Source of the DNA: Paludibacteraceae bacterium
GTDB lineage: Bacteria; Bacteroidota; Bacteroidia; Bacteroidales; Paludibacteraceae
Reading direction: 5' to 3'
Assembly (NCBI GenBank): GCA_017559385.1
Contig: JAFYSK010000050.1
Coordinates: forward strand, 1-64,000
Length of the DNA: 64,000 bases
This document shows, one piece after another, positions 1 through 8,057 of the stretch. Both the position numbers and the translations under genes were made by a program. The notes beneath the pieces are model-generated. The model was given only the letters and a program-made list of their open reading frames with translations. It made no database searches and had not been told where the DNA came from. Each line of letters begins with the position of its first letter. Position 1 is the stretch's first letter.

Positions 1-809
1 ATGATATCAAGAGCGAGCTCCAACTTATCGTTTTCGCAGATGGAGTTACCTACCTCTCCGCCGTTTGCCTTAGCAAAAGTATAGGTCATACCACCGCAGA
101 GGATGAGGTTGTCCACCTTGTCCATGAGGTTCTCGATGATACCGATCTTGGTAGATACCTTAGAACCACCCATGATAGCGGTGAAAGGACGCTTGATGTT
201 ACGGAGGATGTTATCTACAGCCTCTACCTCTTTCTCCATGAGGTAACCTAGCATCTTGTTGTCAGCATCAAAGTAGTCAGCGATCACAGCTGTAGAAGCG
301 TGTTTGCGGTGAGCAGTACCAAATGCGTCGTTTACATAGCAGTCAGCATAGCTAGCGAGGGTCTTAGCGAACTCTTTTTGGCTTGCCTTCATGGCTACCT
401 TAGCCTCTTCGTATGCAGGATCCTCTTTGTCGATACCTACTGGTTTGCCTTCCTCTTCTGGATAGTAGCGGAGGTTCTCGAGAAGGAGCACCTCACCAGC
501 CTTGAGGGCAGCAGCTTGCTCAGCAGCCTTAGCGCAGTCCTCAGCGAATTGTACAGGAGTACCAAGTGCAGCGCTCACAGCGTCAACGATTTGCTTCAAG
601 CTATATTTAGCAACCACTTTGCCTTTTGGTTTACCCATGTGGCTCATGATGATGAGCGCACCACCCTCTTCGAGGATGTGTTTGAGGGTTGGCAACGCAC
701 CACGGATACGGGTGTCGTCGGTGATTTGTCCGTTCTCGTTCAATGGCACATTAAAGTCCACGCGAACAATCGCTTTCTTACCAGCGAATTTGTAATCATT
801 AATTGTCAT
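1..809 (-). CDS. pgk: Phosphoglycerate kinase (N-terminal part)
   Basis: Glycolytic enzyme converting 1,3-bisphosphoglycerate and ADP to 3-phosphoglycerate and ATP in the cytosol. About 269 N-terminal residues are visible; the C-terminal nucleotide-binding half lies beyond the left edge, so the gene is partial only because of the window. Seen: the substrate-binding segment VRVDFNVPL near residue 15, SHMGKPKG near residue 55, the NDAFGTAHR motif near residue 160 and the MGGSKVSTK motif near residue 205. The start ATG (complement of 807-809) lies about 35 bp after a strong TACCTTTGCA promoter. It is transcribed leftward as the first gene of its unit. Confidence 0.97.
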   Translation of the reverse strand, partial: MTINDYKFAGKKAIVRVDFNVPLNENGQITDDTRIRGALPTLKHILEEGGALIIMSHMGKPKGKVVAKYSLKQIVDAVSAALGTPVQFAEDCAKAAEQAAALKAGEVLLLENLRYYPEEEGKPVGIDKEDPAYEEAKVAMKASQKEFAKTLASYADCYVNDAFGTAHRKHASTAVIADYFDADNKMLGYLMEKEVEAVDNILRNIKRPFTAIMGGSKVSTKIGIIENLMDKVDNLILCGGMTYTFAKANGGEVGNSICENDKLELALDI

Positions 810-844
810 AATCGTATATATTTTATTTTTTTGCGAAATTTGGG

Positions 845-854
845 TGCAAAGGTA
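845..854 (-). promoter_or_regulatory. pgk promoter, -7 element
   Basis: Minus-strand TACCTTTGCA matches the Bacteroidota -7 box TAnnTTTG. The start codon of pgk is about 35 bp downstream. Confidence 0.75.
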
Positions 855-1063
855 CAAAAAAGTTTGCGGATTTGCAAATTTTGTATAGAAAAAGTTTTAG
901 GAGGTATAAAAGTAAGGTTTTTTCTTGCGGGTAGAAGCGTAAGAGCACCCCATAACGCGAGCGTTATCGGGGACCTGTAAGAGTTAGACAAGTGGCAGAT
1001 AGAAAAAATACTCTTATAAATTCGAGAGTAATAGACAAAGATAATAGATAATATATACAACAC

Positions 1064-1107
1064 GCGGGAAGCATAGTAAAAACTAAACCTCCCGCTTTAT
1101 TTTTTTT
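1064..1107 (+). terminator. Rightward intrinsic terminator in a gene-free gap
   Basis: A GCGGGA/TCCCGC stem is followed by a long T tract on the plus strand only. No plus-strand gene precedes it. The gap 810-1157 also holds an 11-bp hairpin with an ATAACGC/GCGTTAT core at about 947-973. Either a small plus-strand RNA ends here, or this stops read-through towards the convergent lipoprotein gene. I see no convincing plus-strand promoter in the gap. Confidence 0.5.
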
Positions 1108-1157
1108 AAAAAAGTTTTCGTGTGTTGAAAGTTGTGGTAAAAAATTAGAAATTCTAT

Positions 1158-2018
1158 TTATTGCTTCCAATAATTTTCGGCTTGTAGAACTTCATAAGCT
1201 AAAATCATTTCTTTAATAGCTCTTTTTTCATTTGCACTAAGTGTTCTTGTTTTTGTATATTTTCCAGTTAATTGCATCTTAACTGATTTGCCATTTACCA
1301 TTTCTTTTAAGTATGCCAAATATGATTCAGAGACACTTACATCTATCCATTCCCACACGTCACCTGATGCATTATCTGTCTCTTTTTCATCATATTTATT
1401 AAAGAAAATTTGTTGAGTATTACCATCGTAAGATAAGAATGCCTGATCAAAGAAAATCCAATCATCACCTGTATATGACATTTTCAAACGTAACCAAACA
1501 TTTCCATTGCGTTCGCCCATATATAGTGAAGTCATATTAGTATTATTATAGTGGGTGAAATATGGATTATAGTACCAAGTGATTTGTTGAACATCATCTA
1601 CTTCTTTTTTAAGTTTTTTCACTGCGCGCAAACGCTCTTGTCTTTCTTGTTTTTTTTTACGTTCTTCAGCTGCTATTTTAGCTTTTTCTTCAGCTTCTAT
1701 TCTATCTAATAACTTTTGTACTTCAGCACACTCTATTGCCTCTGGATGATATTTTTTAATTTGATCTAAAATTTGAATAACACCTACCTTATCCTTATTT
1801 TGTGCAACTAATCGCGCATCTGCTAACAATTTACTTGGAGCATATCTATAAGCATCTAGTTCATTATTTAGAGAATCTATTTGCGAAAGTAAAGATACAT
1901 TCTCTAGTTTTAAATCATTATACTCTTTATTAGAAGGTCCACATGCAATCAAAGTAAATACTAAAAATGCAAAAAAGATATTCTTTTGCATAGAAAAAAT
2001 AAAGTAACTCCTTTTCAT
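1158..2018 (-). CDS. Lipoprotein with coiled-coil region, function unknown
   Basis: A 286-residue exported lipoprotein: short basic N-terminus, hydrophobic core and lipobox LIAC with the lipid-modified Cys at residue 26. A second ATG nine codons in would also give a workable signal peptide. After the lipobox, residues about 30-60 look like a coiled coil, and residues about 95-140 form a highly charged Lys/Glu/Arg/Gln helix. The C-terminal half is rich in Trp, Tyr and Asp and probably folds as a beta domain. It lies 26 bp downstream of the YbjQ-family gene and is probably cotranscribed. Its layout (lipobox, helical repeat ending in a charged helix, beta domain) resembles the lipoprotein at 19756-20571. 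No specific family recognised. Confidence 0.8.
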   Translation of the reverse strand: MKRSYFIFSMQKNIFFAFLVFTLIACGPSNKEYNDLKLENVSLLSQIDSLNNELDAYRYAPSKLLADARLVAQNKDKVGVIQILDQIKKYHPEAIECAEVQKLLDRIEAEEKAKIAAEERKKKQERQERLRAVKKLKKEVDDVQQITWYYNPYFTHYNNTNMTSLYMGERNGNVWLRLKMSYTGDDWIFFDQAFLSYDGNTQQIFFNKYDEKETDNASGDVWEWIDVSVSESYLAYLKEMVNGKSVKMQLTGKYTKTRTLSANEKRAIKEMILAYEVLQAENYWKQ

Positions 2019-2044
2019 AATTTTTATTGTTAATAATTAAACCC

Positions 2045-3064
2045 TTAAAGCAAATTTTCAAGTACTCTTACTTTATCTCTGAAGGCATTGATGGTATTAA
2101 CTTGTTCTTTCTTTAAACCTTTTATATTTAAACCACAATAACCGCCATTGCCTTCGCAATACTCTATTTCTTTGTCATTTTTATGTCCGTCAGGGCAAAT
2201 ATACATTTCAGTCATTTTAGATGAAAGTATACTACTTTTTGTCATTTCAATTTTTCCTTTGTCAGGAAGATTATCAAGATACGATAAAATTTCCTTCATG
2301 GTTTTTAAATCCTCTCTATCGTATTCCTTCTTGTCTATTTCCAGTAACTCAATACCCAGTACAAGATTATTACGTAAGATTTCTAAAACCTTGGTTGCAT
2401 TAAACAATTTATTTTTCTGAAGCAAGTTGTATACGCATCTACAACGATTTTCGTAGTCATTATATATAAAGGCAATAGCCTCGTCATATGATAATGTAGA
2501 TAATATTATTGGGAACTTTTCATCTATAGGACGAGTCTCTCCATAACGATCAGTTACAAAATAATCGTATAAGGATGGTGCTAATTCCCACAACCCATGT
2601 TCCATAATAAAGTCTAGTTCAGTTCCTTTAGGAGTTTGGTTACCTCTTTTCTCCCAACGCTCTTTAAATAATTCCTTAGCGATTTTAATAGAAGAAACGC
2701 TAGATTCCTTTAAAATAGGATTTAGCTCTTCTTTTTTATCAAATACCAATTTAACAGCTGTTCCTGATACAGAAACCATGAACATCTGTTTACTTTTACC
2801 AGATATTTCGTCAAAATCCATCTTAAAACCTAAAATAGCATTTGCACCTGCAGTTCTTGCTTTTTGTGCAATAGCTTCATATGCTTTTTCGTAGAGAGTG
2901 TCCATTTGCTCGCGATAAGTTCCAGACATACCTCCAAAGAAATCTGAAAACGCTGCTGTAAAATCGGAAAAGAAACCTGTACCGATTACCAAATTAGTTG
3001 TAATAACACCTAAGTATTTCTCTACTTTAGCATTATCAATTGAGTTAGTTGTAGTGATTAGCAT
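2045..3064 (-). CDS. YbjQ/UPF0145-type protein with C-terminal Cys cluster
   Basis: 339 residues. The first ~110 match the YbjQ (UPF0145, putative heavy-metal-binding) fold: ITTTNSI at the start, a VIGTGFFSDF segment, a helix with AIAQKARTAGANAILGFKMD, and a final strand with VSGTAVKLV. The function of this family is not established. The long extension (about 115-339) is mostly helical and ends with a small Cys/His cluster (CPDGH, then CEGN and CGLN around residues 290-315) that could bind zinc. It begins about 50 bp downstream of the T tract of the structured RNA at 3112-3302, so that RNA could be its leader with an attenuator, or a separate RNA gene. Confidence 0.8.
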   Translation of the reverse strand: MLITTTNSIDNAKVEKYLGVITTNLVIGTGFFSDFTAAFSDFFGGMSGTYREQMDTLYEKAYEAIAQKARTAGANAILGFKMDFDEISGKSKQMFMVSVSGTAVKLVFDKKEELNPILKESSVSSIKIAKELFKERWEKRGNQTPKGTELDFIMEHGLWELAPSLYDYFVTDRYGETRPIDEKFPIILSTLSYDEAIAFIYNDYENRCRCVYNLLQKNKLFNATKVLEILRNNLVLGIELLEIDKKEYDREDLKTMKEILSYLDNLPDKGKIEMTKSSILSSKMTEMYICPDGHKNDKEIEYCEGNGGYCGLNIKGLKKEQVNTINAFRDKVRVLENLL

Positions 3065-3111
3065 GGTATATTTATTTATTTATTTATAGTTAATATTATC
3101 TTGGCTTATAT

Positions 3112-3302
3112 AAAAAAAAGCGCAGACGACTTCTATCTACGCTCTGAGGTTCTGGAAAAACCGCTAAAATTAGATATGTATCGCCCACGCCAAACGCGGA
3201 CGTTTACACATTTATTCTAATTTTAGCAACTATATAAATTTTCCAGATTTCAGAGCTGCTAGAATAAATAGCAAACGCTATTATTGTATGTTGTTATATT
3301 TC
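3112..3302 (-). ncRNA. Rod-like structured RNA, 6S RNA-like
   Basis: A region of about 190 nt between a TACCTTTGCA promoter and a T tract. Read on the minus strand it folds into one long interrupted hairpin: an outer AGCG/CGCT stem with partly paired flanks, GCUCUGA/UCAGAGC, UCUGGAAAA/UUUUUCCAGA, a one-sided internal loop, a 12-bp GCUAAAAUUAGA/UCUAAUUUUAGC stem, and an apical CGUCC/GGGCG stem. Length, promoter, terminator and rod shape fit 6S RNA, which mimics an open promoter and binds RNA polymerase. The central bubble is smaller on one side than in classic 6S RNAs, so a leader or attenuator for the downstream YbjQ-family gene remains possible. Confidence 0.55.
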
Positions 3303-3305
3303 CGT

Positions 3306-3315
3306 TGCAAAGGTA
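3306..3315 (-). promoter_or_regulatory. Promoter of the structured RNA
   Basis: TACCTTTGCA on the minus strand. The predicted transcription start is about 3302, directly at the 5' flank of the long hairpin. Confidence 0.75.
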
Positions 3316-3337
3316 GTGAATTATTTTGAATTGAGCA

Positions 3338-3367
3338 AAAAAAATCGCCCTTCAAGGCGATTTTTTT
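3338..3367 (-). terminator. Bidirectional terminator
   Basis: AAAATCGCC and GGCGATTTT arms around a short loop, with A and T runs on both sides. It follows the small orphan gene that ends at 3491 and insulates it from the RNA promoter just downstream. A second hairpin, TTTGCCAG/CTGGCAAA, lies at 3393-3412. Confidence 0.8.
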
Positions 3368-3490
3368 GATGTAGAGTGTAAAGACGGGGATATTTGCCAG
3401 ACCACTGGCAAAAGCAAAATTGATGACGGAATGGAAAAGAATACCCAACTACAAGTTGGGATAATAGAAGAATATATACTTAAAACTAAA

Positions 3491-4003
3491 TTACAAAGAT
3501 AATTGAGCTTTTAGTTGGTGGTAGAGCATGGCGCGGATGAAGGCTGGGAATTGGGCATATTGCTTGCCTTTGCCAGTCTTGGGATCAATAGGCGCTTGAG
3601 CATCTGGGTGTTTGCAACGGGTGTTGGGCAATTGAGCCTCATAACGACGGCGGAAGTCCTCGAGCAATGTACGGGATTCTTCCAAAGTGTAATAGTCGGG
3701 GATTTGATTGTTACGACGTTCGAAGAGTTGTTGCTCGGTTGGTCCGTCGGGTTGGGCTGCTTGGATGATTTGTGCAGCACGACGGCATGCCTCGCTCCAA
3801 CAAGTGTGATTGGCAAGTTCTGCACCTGTCTTAGGGCTCTTTTTGAAATCACGAGGATTTTGGATAGCATAAGATTCCTGTTTGCCTTCGTGAATGATAC
3901 GACCATTGATTCGGAATTTTTTCTGACGGTTGACAATGTTGCTGCCCTTACTGAGAGCGCCGTGGATCTCGGCAACAGGATGGTTGAGGGTAATTTGTGC
4001 CAT
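3491..4003 (-). CDS. Small orphan protein, paralogue of 49309-49668
   Basis: 170 residues, basic, no signal peptide or membrane segment. I do not recognise a named family. Two plus- and minus-strand frames overlap this stretch, but this one has the more natural composition. It also resembles the protein at 49309-49668: a Tyr-Pro-Lys-rich segment, then a helix with Cys-x-x-Ala, then a Lys/His-rich linker with Gly-Lys, and a C-terminal FIR/YIR-x-x-L helix. Both genes sit next to 11-bp tandem arrays. The 5' region (4004-4106) holds a GCGCC/GGCGC hairpin at about 4036-4050 and no clear promoter. A lone gene with its own terminator. Confidence 0.65.
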   Translation of the reverse strand: MAQITLNHPVAEIHGALSKGSNIVNRQKKFRINGRIIHEGKQESYAIQNPRDFKKSPKTGAELANHTCWSEACRRAAQIIQAAQPDGPTEQQLFERRNNQIPDYYTLEESRTLLEDFRRRYEAQLPNTRCKHPDAQAPIDPKTGKGKQYAQFPAFIRAMLYHQLKAQLSL

Positions 4004-4106
4004 GGTTTGAATGGTTTAAAAGTTTCAATGTTTCATGCGCCTTTGGCGCTTGTTTCAAAATTTAAGGGGTGGATTATGCTATGTAATCTTATAATGAAAG
4101 TTGCTG

Positions 4107-4172
4107 AATCACTAATAAATCACTAATAAATCACTAATAAATCACTAAAGAATCACTAAAGAATCACTAAAG
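4107..4172. repeat. 11-bp tandem array A (6 units)
   Basis: Six directly adjacent 11-bp units: three AATCACTAATA followed by three AATCACTAAAG. The second unit type is the reverse complement (rotated) of the unit in the array upstream of pdxB at 40065-40119. Confidence 0.95.
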
Positions 4173-4214
4173 ATTTACAAGGGAAAAGGTAAAAAAAATA
4201 TAATGTTTATAGGT

Positions 4215-4253
4215 ATAATACTGGAGTGCGACGAAACGCACTCCGAGTATTAT
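4215..4253. repeat. Palindromic element, copy 1 (likely terminator)
   Basis: A 16-bp stem with one bulge: ATAATACT-GGAGTGCG, loop ACGAAA, CGCACTCC-AGTATTAT. It lies 21 bp beyond the stop codon of the lyase gene and could end its transcript. The inner 26 bp recur with one mismatch at 46637-46662, so this is a dispersed element rather than a private terminator. Confidence 0.8.
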
Positions 4254-4274
4254 TATCAAGAAGTATATAAGGTT

Positions 4275-5723
4275 TTATAAACTTTCGCCGAAATCTTCTT
4301 TGAACTTAGAAACTAGTTCTTCTTGCCAATGGCCAATCTCCTTTAAGCGACCAAAGAAGAAACGCAATACATTAGGTTCTTCTACCCATTTCAAGCCGCC
4401 TATGAGTTGGCGGTTATCCCACAACCATTTAACACGGTCGGCTACATACTTGACTTGAGACAAAGTATAAACACGGCGTGGCATAGCGAGACGCATCAAT
4501 TCCAACTCCGCAAAACGCTCAGTACCATCCGCTTCGCGTTGCTCAGAGAGCGTACCGCGCTCCATACCACGGATACCACCTGCTATATACAAAGCTGTGG
4601 CCACCGCAGCCGCAGGGTATTGATTATGAGGCATATTAGGCACAAAGCCCTGGCAATCAATATGCGCACCTAAACCACCCGCAGGCTTGATCATAGGCAC
4701 ACCATAGGCATCTAACTCGTTGACAAGATAATTGATAAACTCTGGTCCGTGGCTCAAGTAATCCATATCAAGCGACTCATACAAGCCCTCTGCCATCGCC
4801 TCGATAGAGCGCACATCAATACCGCCATAGGTTAAGAATCCCTCAAACAACGGAATATACTCCATCATGCTCTTGGTGAGGTCAGTATTGTGGCTGATGA
4901 TCGCACCACCACGAGCAAAACCAAGTTTACGCGCAGAGAAATAGATGATATCCATCTTGCCAGCAAGCAAGTGGTAAATCTCCTTAGGAGTCATATACTT
5001 GCATTGTGCCTCTCGGGTCTTCATGAAGTAGATATTATCTTGCAATAAAGACGCATCCAAAACACTAGGTACTCCATATTCATGACATATATCTGCCACA
5101 GCTAACATATTTTCTAAACTTACAGGTTGACCACCTATCAAATTGGTACCTGCTTCTACACGGACATAAGCTACTTTATCTGCACCATATTCCTCTATTA
5201 CGCGACGCAACTCTTGTAAATCCATATCTCCCTTGAATGGATCGTCGCTCTGAGGAATCAATCCTTTTTTGTGGAGAACTTCGACCACTTCGCCGCCGCA
5301 ACGAGTGACGTGGGCTTTGGTGGTAGTGAAGTGGAAGTTCATGATAGCCACCATGCCTGGTTTGACAAAGCGCTCAGCTAATATATTTTCGCACGCGCGA
5401 CCTTGGTGAGCAGGTAGCACATTGTCGGTACCAAAAACCTCTTTAAGAGCGGCTTTTAGGCGAGCAAAGGTTTGACTGCCCGCATACGAGTCGTCTGCTA
5501 AATGCATAGCTGCTGTCTGACGGTCGGACATAGCATTCACGCCCGAATCAGTAAGCATATCTATATATATATCCTTATTTTCTAATAAGAAAGTGTTGTT
5601 ACCCGCCTTTTGAATGGCACGCAAACGCTCATCTACAGGCAATAAATTCAACTTTTGTACCACACGCACCTTATGCATCTCTAAGGGTACTTGATTCTCG
5701 GACTTATAAAATTTAACAGACAT
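4275..5723 (-). CDS. PLP-dependent beta-eliminating lyase (tyrosine phenol-lyase/tryptophanase family)
   Basis: 482 residues, the full length for this fold type I family, which splits tyrosine to phenol or tryptophan to indole, with pyruvate and ammonia. Conserved: LTDSG (57-61), HQGR (106-109), GGQPVS (197-202), cofactor-pairing Asp223, catalytic Lys266 in SARKLGFARGG, and PRRVYT (415-420). Several positions follow tyrosine phenol-lyase rather than tryptophanase: FTTT (132-135), PFKGD (162-166), MERG (387-390) and LRFF (453-456). However, the Arg that normally follows the cofactor Asp three residues later is Leu226, and the lysine loop differs from both enzymes. The family is sure; the substrate is not. 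The 235-bp AT-rich gap upstream (5724-5958) shows no TAnnTTTG promoter I trust. Confidence 0.88.
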   Translation of the reverse strand: MSVKFYKSENQVPLEMHKVRVVQKLNLLPVDERLRAIQKAGNNTFLLENKDIYIDMLTDSGVNAMSDRQTAAMHLADDSYAGSQTFARLKAALKEVFGTDNVLPAHQGRACENILAERFVKPGMVAIMNFHFTTTKAHVTRCGGEVVEVLHKKGLIPQSDDPFKGDMDLQELRRVIEEYGADKVAYVRVEAGTNLIGGQPVSLENMLAVADICHEYGVPSVLDASLLQDNIYFMKTREAQCKYMTPKEIYHLLAGKMDIIYFSARKLGFARGGAIISHNTDLTKSMMEYIPLFEGFLTYGGIDVRSIEAMAEGLYESLDMDYLSHGPEFINYLVNELDAYGVPMIKPAGGLGAHIDCQGFVPNMPHNQYPAAAVATALYIAGGIRGMERGTLSEQREADGTERFAELELMRLAMPRRVYTLSQVKYVADRVKWLWDNRQLIGGLKWVEEPNVLRFFFGRLKEIGHWQEELVSKFKEDFGESL

Positions 5724-5958
5724 AATATTAAATAGGAAAAATAAACTAGATAACTCGCTTAAACTATAAAAAATATAAAATTTATATTGAAATACCTTTA
5801 TTATTATTATCTGTTGAAAGGTTTAATAAACTTTATATTTAATTGTATTTCAAAAAGTTATGTAGTTTAAATTTATTAATAATCTTTTAATAAAATTGAA
5901 AAGTGTCGTTTTTAAGTATTAAGGTTTTGTTTTAAACACTATATGTTGATAATAATGT

Positions 5959-6912
5959 TTATAACCACTTTTTCCATTTGAATATCAATAGAATAGCAAC
6001 GGTAAAAATAAGCATTAATACAATGGCGAAAGGATATCCTAATTTCCAATGTAATTCAGGCATAAAGTCAAAGTTCATACCATACATACTAGCAATCAAG
6101 GTAGGTGGTAGGAATACCACATTAACCACGGTAAAAATTTTGATGATTTTGTTTTGCTCGATATTAACAAGACCGAGGAAAGTATCTTGGAGATAGTCAA
6201 GACGGTCAAAGCCAAATCGTGTATAGTCAAAAAGTGAGTTGATATCCTTGATAATCATTGTGAGTCGTGGTTGTAATTCTGTAGGGAAGAAATCGCACTT
6301 AAGGAAGTTACTAATCACGCGTTGTTTATCCATTATGTTTTGACGAATAATGGTCACTTTTTCTTGCAGGTCTTTGATTTGAATAAGAACCTCTTCATCT
6401 ACATGATCTTTGGCGTTGATTTCACCAGAAAGTTTGGTGATAAGATCAGTAGTATCCTCAATCATATCCGCATCTCGTTCGACACGGCTTTCCATAAGTG
6501 ATACTAAAACATGATATCCTGTAGGAAAATTACGTGTATTCATTAGCATCTTTTTTACAGTTTCGTTAAAGCTTACTAATTCAGCATCGCGAACTGTGAC
6601 TAGGATACTATTTTTTAATATAAAGTTAACAGGCTCTGTTTCAAAATTATCTCTTAGGAAGTTGGAGTTAGCAACAATAGAGTCATCAGTTTGAATATAA
6701 CGAGAAGACATCTCGATTTCTTCCATTTCCTCATCTTCCTGAATATCAATTTTCAAGAAATCCTCTAATACACCCTCTGTTTTGTCACTTACATCCAAGA
6801 GGTCAATCCATATAATATCAGATTTATCAAGGCTATTAAGGATGTTAACGCTACGTCCTACCTTGATTTTATCGTTATTTTTATCTTTATAGAATATTTT
6901 AAGTTCAGACAT
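5959..6912 (-). CDS. corA: CorA-type magnesium/cobalt transporter
   Basis: 317 residues from the chosen ATG at 6910-6912; an upstream in-frame start at 6960 would add 16 residues with no counterpart in the family. CorA forms a pentameric inner-membrane channel gated by cytoplasmic Mg. Seen: a long soluble N-terminal domain with an acidic patch and coiled helices, then two C-terminal membrane helices (about 256-276 and 293-311) with the signature YGMNF at 277-281 between them, and a short Lys-rich tail. It is monocistronic, with AT-rich gaps on both sides. Confidence 0.93.
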   Translation of the reverse strand: MSELKIFYKDKNNDKIKVGRSVNILNSLDKSDIIWIDLLDVSDKTEGVLEDFLKIDIQEDEEMEEIEMSSRYIQTDDSIVANSNFLRDNFETEPVNFILKNSILVTVRDAELVSFNETVKKMLMNTRNFPTGYHVLVSLMESRVERDADMIEDTTDLITKLSGEINAKDHVDEEVLIQIKDLQEKVTIIRQNIMDKQRVISNFLKCDFFPTELQPRLTMIIKDINSLFDYTRFGFDRLDYLQDTFLGLVNIEQNKIIKIFTVVNVVFLPPTLIASMYGMNFDFMPELHWKLGYPFAIVLMLIFTVAILLIFKWKKWL

Positions 6913-7040
6913 TCGTGTTCGGCAATCGAACGAGAGTAATTTTAAGACAATTGTCGTCAATTATTGACAATTATTTTTTTTGAAACAAAAATACGCTGCG
7001 CTATGCTTGCTACAAAAATAAATAAAAATCAAAGGTCATC

Positions 7041-7096
7041 TTTTGTTTTTGCTCTAATGAAATGCAGCGAAGCCGCATTTGGAGAGCAAAACAAAA
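7041..7096. terminator. Long hairpin downstream of rsmA
   Basis: TTTTGTTTTTGCTCT pairs with AGAGCAAAACAAAA, with an inner AAATGC/GCATTT stem capped by a GC-rich loop. It lies about 55 bp beyond the rsmA stop and is A/T-rich at both ends, so it is a plausible terminator for rsmA. Confidence 0.6.
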
Positions 7097-7150
7097 AGTT
7101 TTTTATACTCGGTGTTCGTTATCCTCTATGCCGTCAGAGGTTTTTAATGG

Positions 7151-7918
7151 TTAGTTAGAATTTTGAATTAGTTGAGTGAGGGAGATAAATTCCTCTACAC
7201 TAAGTTGTTCTGGGCGCTTCGTGAAGATTGGGTTGTTGAGGATAGGATTATCCTTTCCGACTAGTCCCATCAACGAATTGCGCATTTGCTTTCGTCGTTG
7301 GTTGAATGCTGTTTTGACTATATTCTTAAACAGCGCTTCGTCGCATCCCAATCCTTGGCGGTTGTTGCGAGTCATGCGAATAACCGCCGATTTGACTTTC
7401 GGAGGAGGGTTAAACACATGTTCGTCCACGGTGAATAAATATTCTATATCGTAATATGCTTGAAGCAGCACGCTGAGAATGCCGTATGCTTTTTTGCCAG
7501 GTTTAGAGGCAATGCGTTCAGCTACTTCTTTCTGTATCATACCCGAACAAATAGGTATTCGGTCTTTATGATCCAAAACTTTAAAGAAGATTTGACTACT
7601 GATATTGTATGGATAGTTTCCTATGACACAGAATTCGCCCTCGGGATAAATGATATTCAAATCCAACTTCAAAAAGTCGCCCTCAATGAGGTGCAACTCG
7701 GGGTACCACTCTTTTAGGTACGCAACACTCTCCCTATCAATTTCGATAGCGGTAGTTTGTAAATTAGGATTTTTGAGGAGATACTGCGTGAGCACACCCA
7801 TACCTGGTCCTATCTCTAAGACACGACCAGTGGAAATGGTTTCAGCAATTCGTTGGGCGACACTCAGGTCCTTCAAGAAGTGCTGACCTAGAAATTTCTT
7901 GGCTCTTACTTGTTGCAT
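7151..7918 (-). CDS. rsmA: 16S rRNA (adenine1518/1519-N6) dimethyltransferase
   Basis: KsgA/RsmA dimethylates two adjacent adenosines near the 3' end of 16S rRNA during 30S maturation, using S-adenosylmethionine. 255 residues from the ATG at 7916-7918. An upstream in-frame ATG would add 24 residues before the conserved AKKFLGQHFL start. Seen: GQHFL near residue 11, the SAM motif EIGPGMGVLT near 36, the catalytic NYPY motif in GNYPYNIS near residue 100, and the FNPPPKV segment in the C-terminal half. Its promoter (8031-8040) gives a ~110-nt leader. Confidence 0.96.
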   Translation of the reverse strand: MQQVRAKKFLGQHFLKDLSVAQRIAETISTGRVLEIGPGMGVLTQYLLKNPNLQTTAIEIDRESVAYLKEWYPELHLIEGDFLKLDLNIIYPEGEFCVIGNYPYNISSQIFFKVLDHKDRIPICSGMIQKEVAERIASKPGKKAYGILSVLLQAYYDIEYLFTVDEHVFNPPPKVKSAVIRMTRNNRQGLGCDEALFKNIVKTAFNQRRKQMRNSLMGLVGKDNPILNNPIFTKRPEQLSVEEFISLTQLIQNSN

Positions 7919-7999
7919 TTTGCTGATGATAGTCGTCCATAAATGGTTCTTTTTGGTTAATAATATTCGGCAAAATTTGCATAGTCGCAATTTTTTAAG

Positions 8000-8009
8000 T
8001 ACCTTTGCA
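8000..8009 (+). promoter_or_regulatory. Promoter of the gtrA-like/HD/lpx direction
   Basis: TACCTTTGCA on the plus strand, 48 bp before the chosen ATG of the GtrA-like gene. It lies only 21 bp from the opposing rsmA promoter, so the two predicted transcripts overlap by roughly 10-15 nt. Confidence 0.75.
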
Positions 8010-8030
8010 CGCCGATTTGTTTATTTCGGC

Positions 8031-8040
8031 TGCAAAAGTA
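8031..8040 (-). promoter_or_regulatory. rsmA promoter
   Basis: TACTTTTGCA on the minus strand, facing the plus-strand promoter at 8000-8009. Confidence 0.7.
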
Positions 8041-8057
8041 CAATTTTTTTTTCAAAA

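Noticed and set aside
806..1170. Two minus-strand short frames between pgk and the first lipoprotein
   Set aside because: They overlap each other and the pgk promoter, and encode Ile/Tyr/Ser-rich AT-bias peptides without a start signal.
3515..4126. 203-codon plus-strand frame opposite the small orphan gene
   Set aside because: Runs through the array-side flank, has Cys/Phe-rich shadow composition, and no promoter; the minus-strand gene has a paralogue and a terminator.
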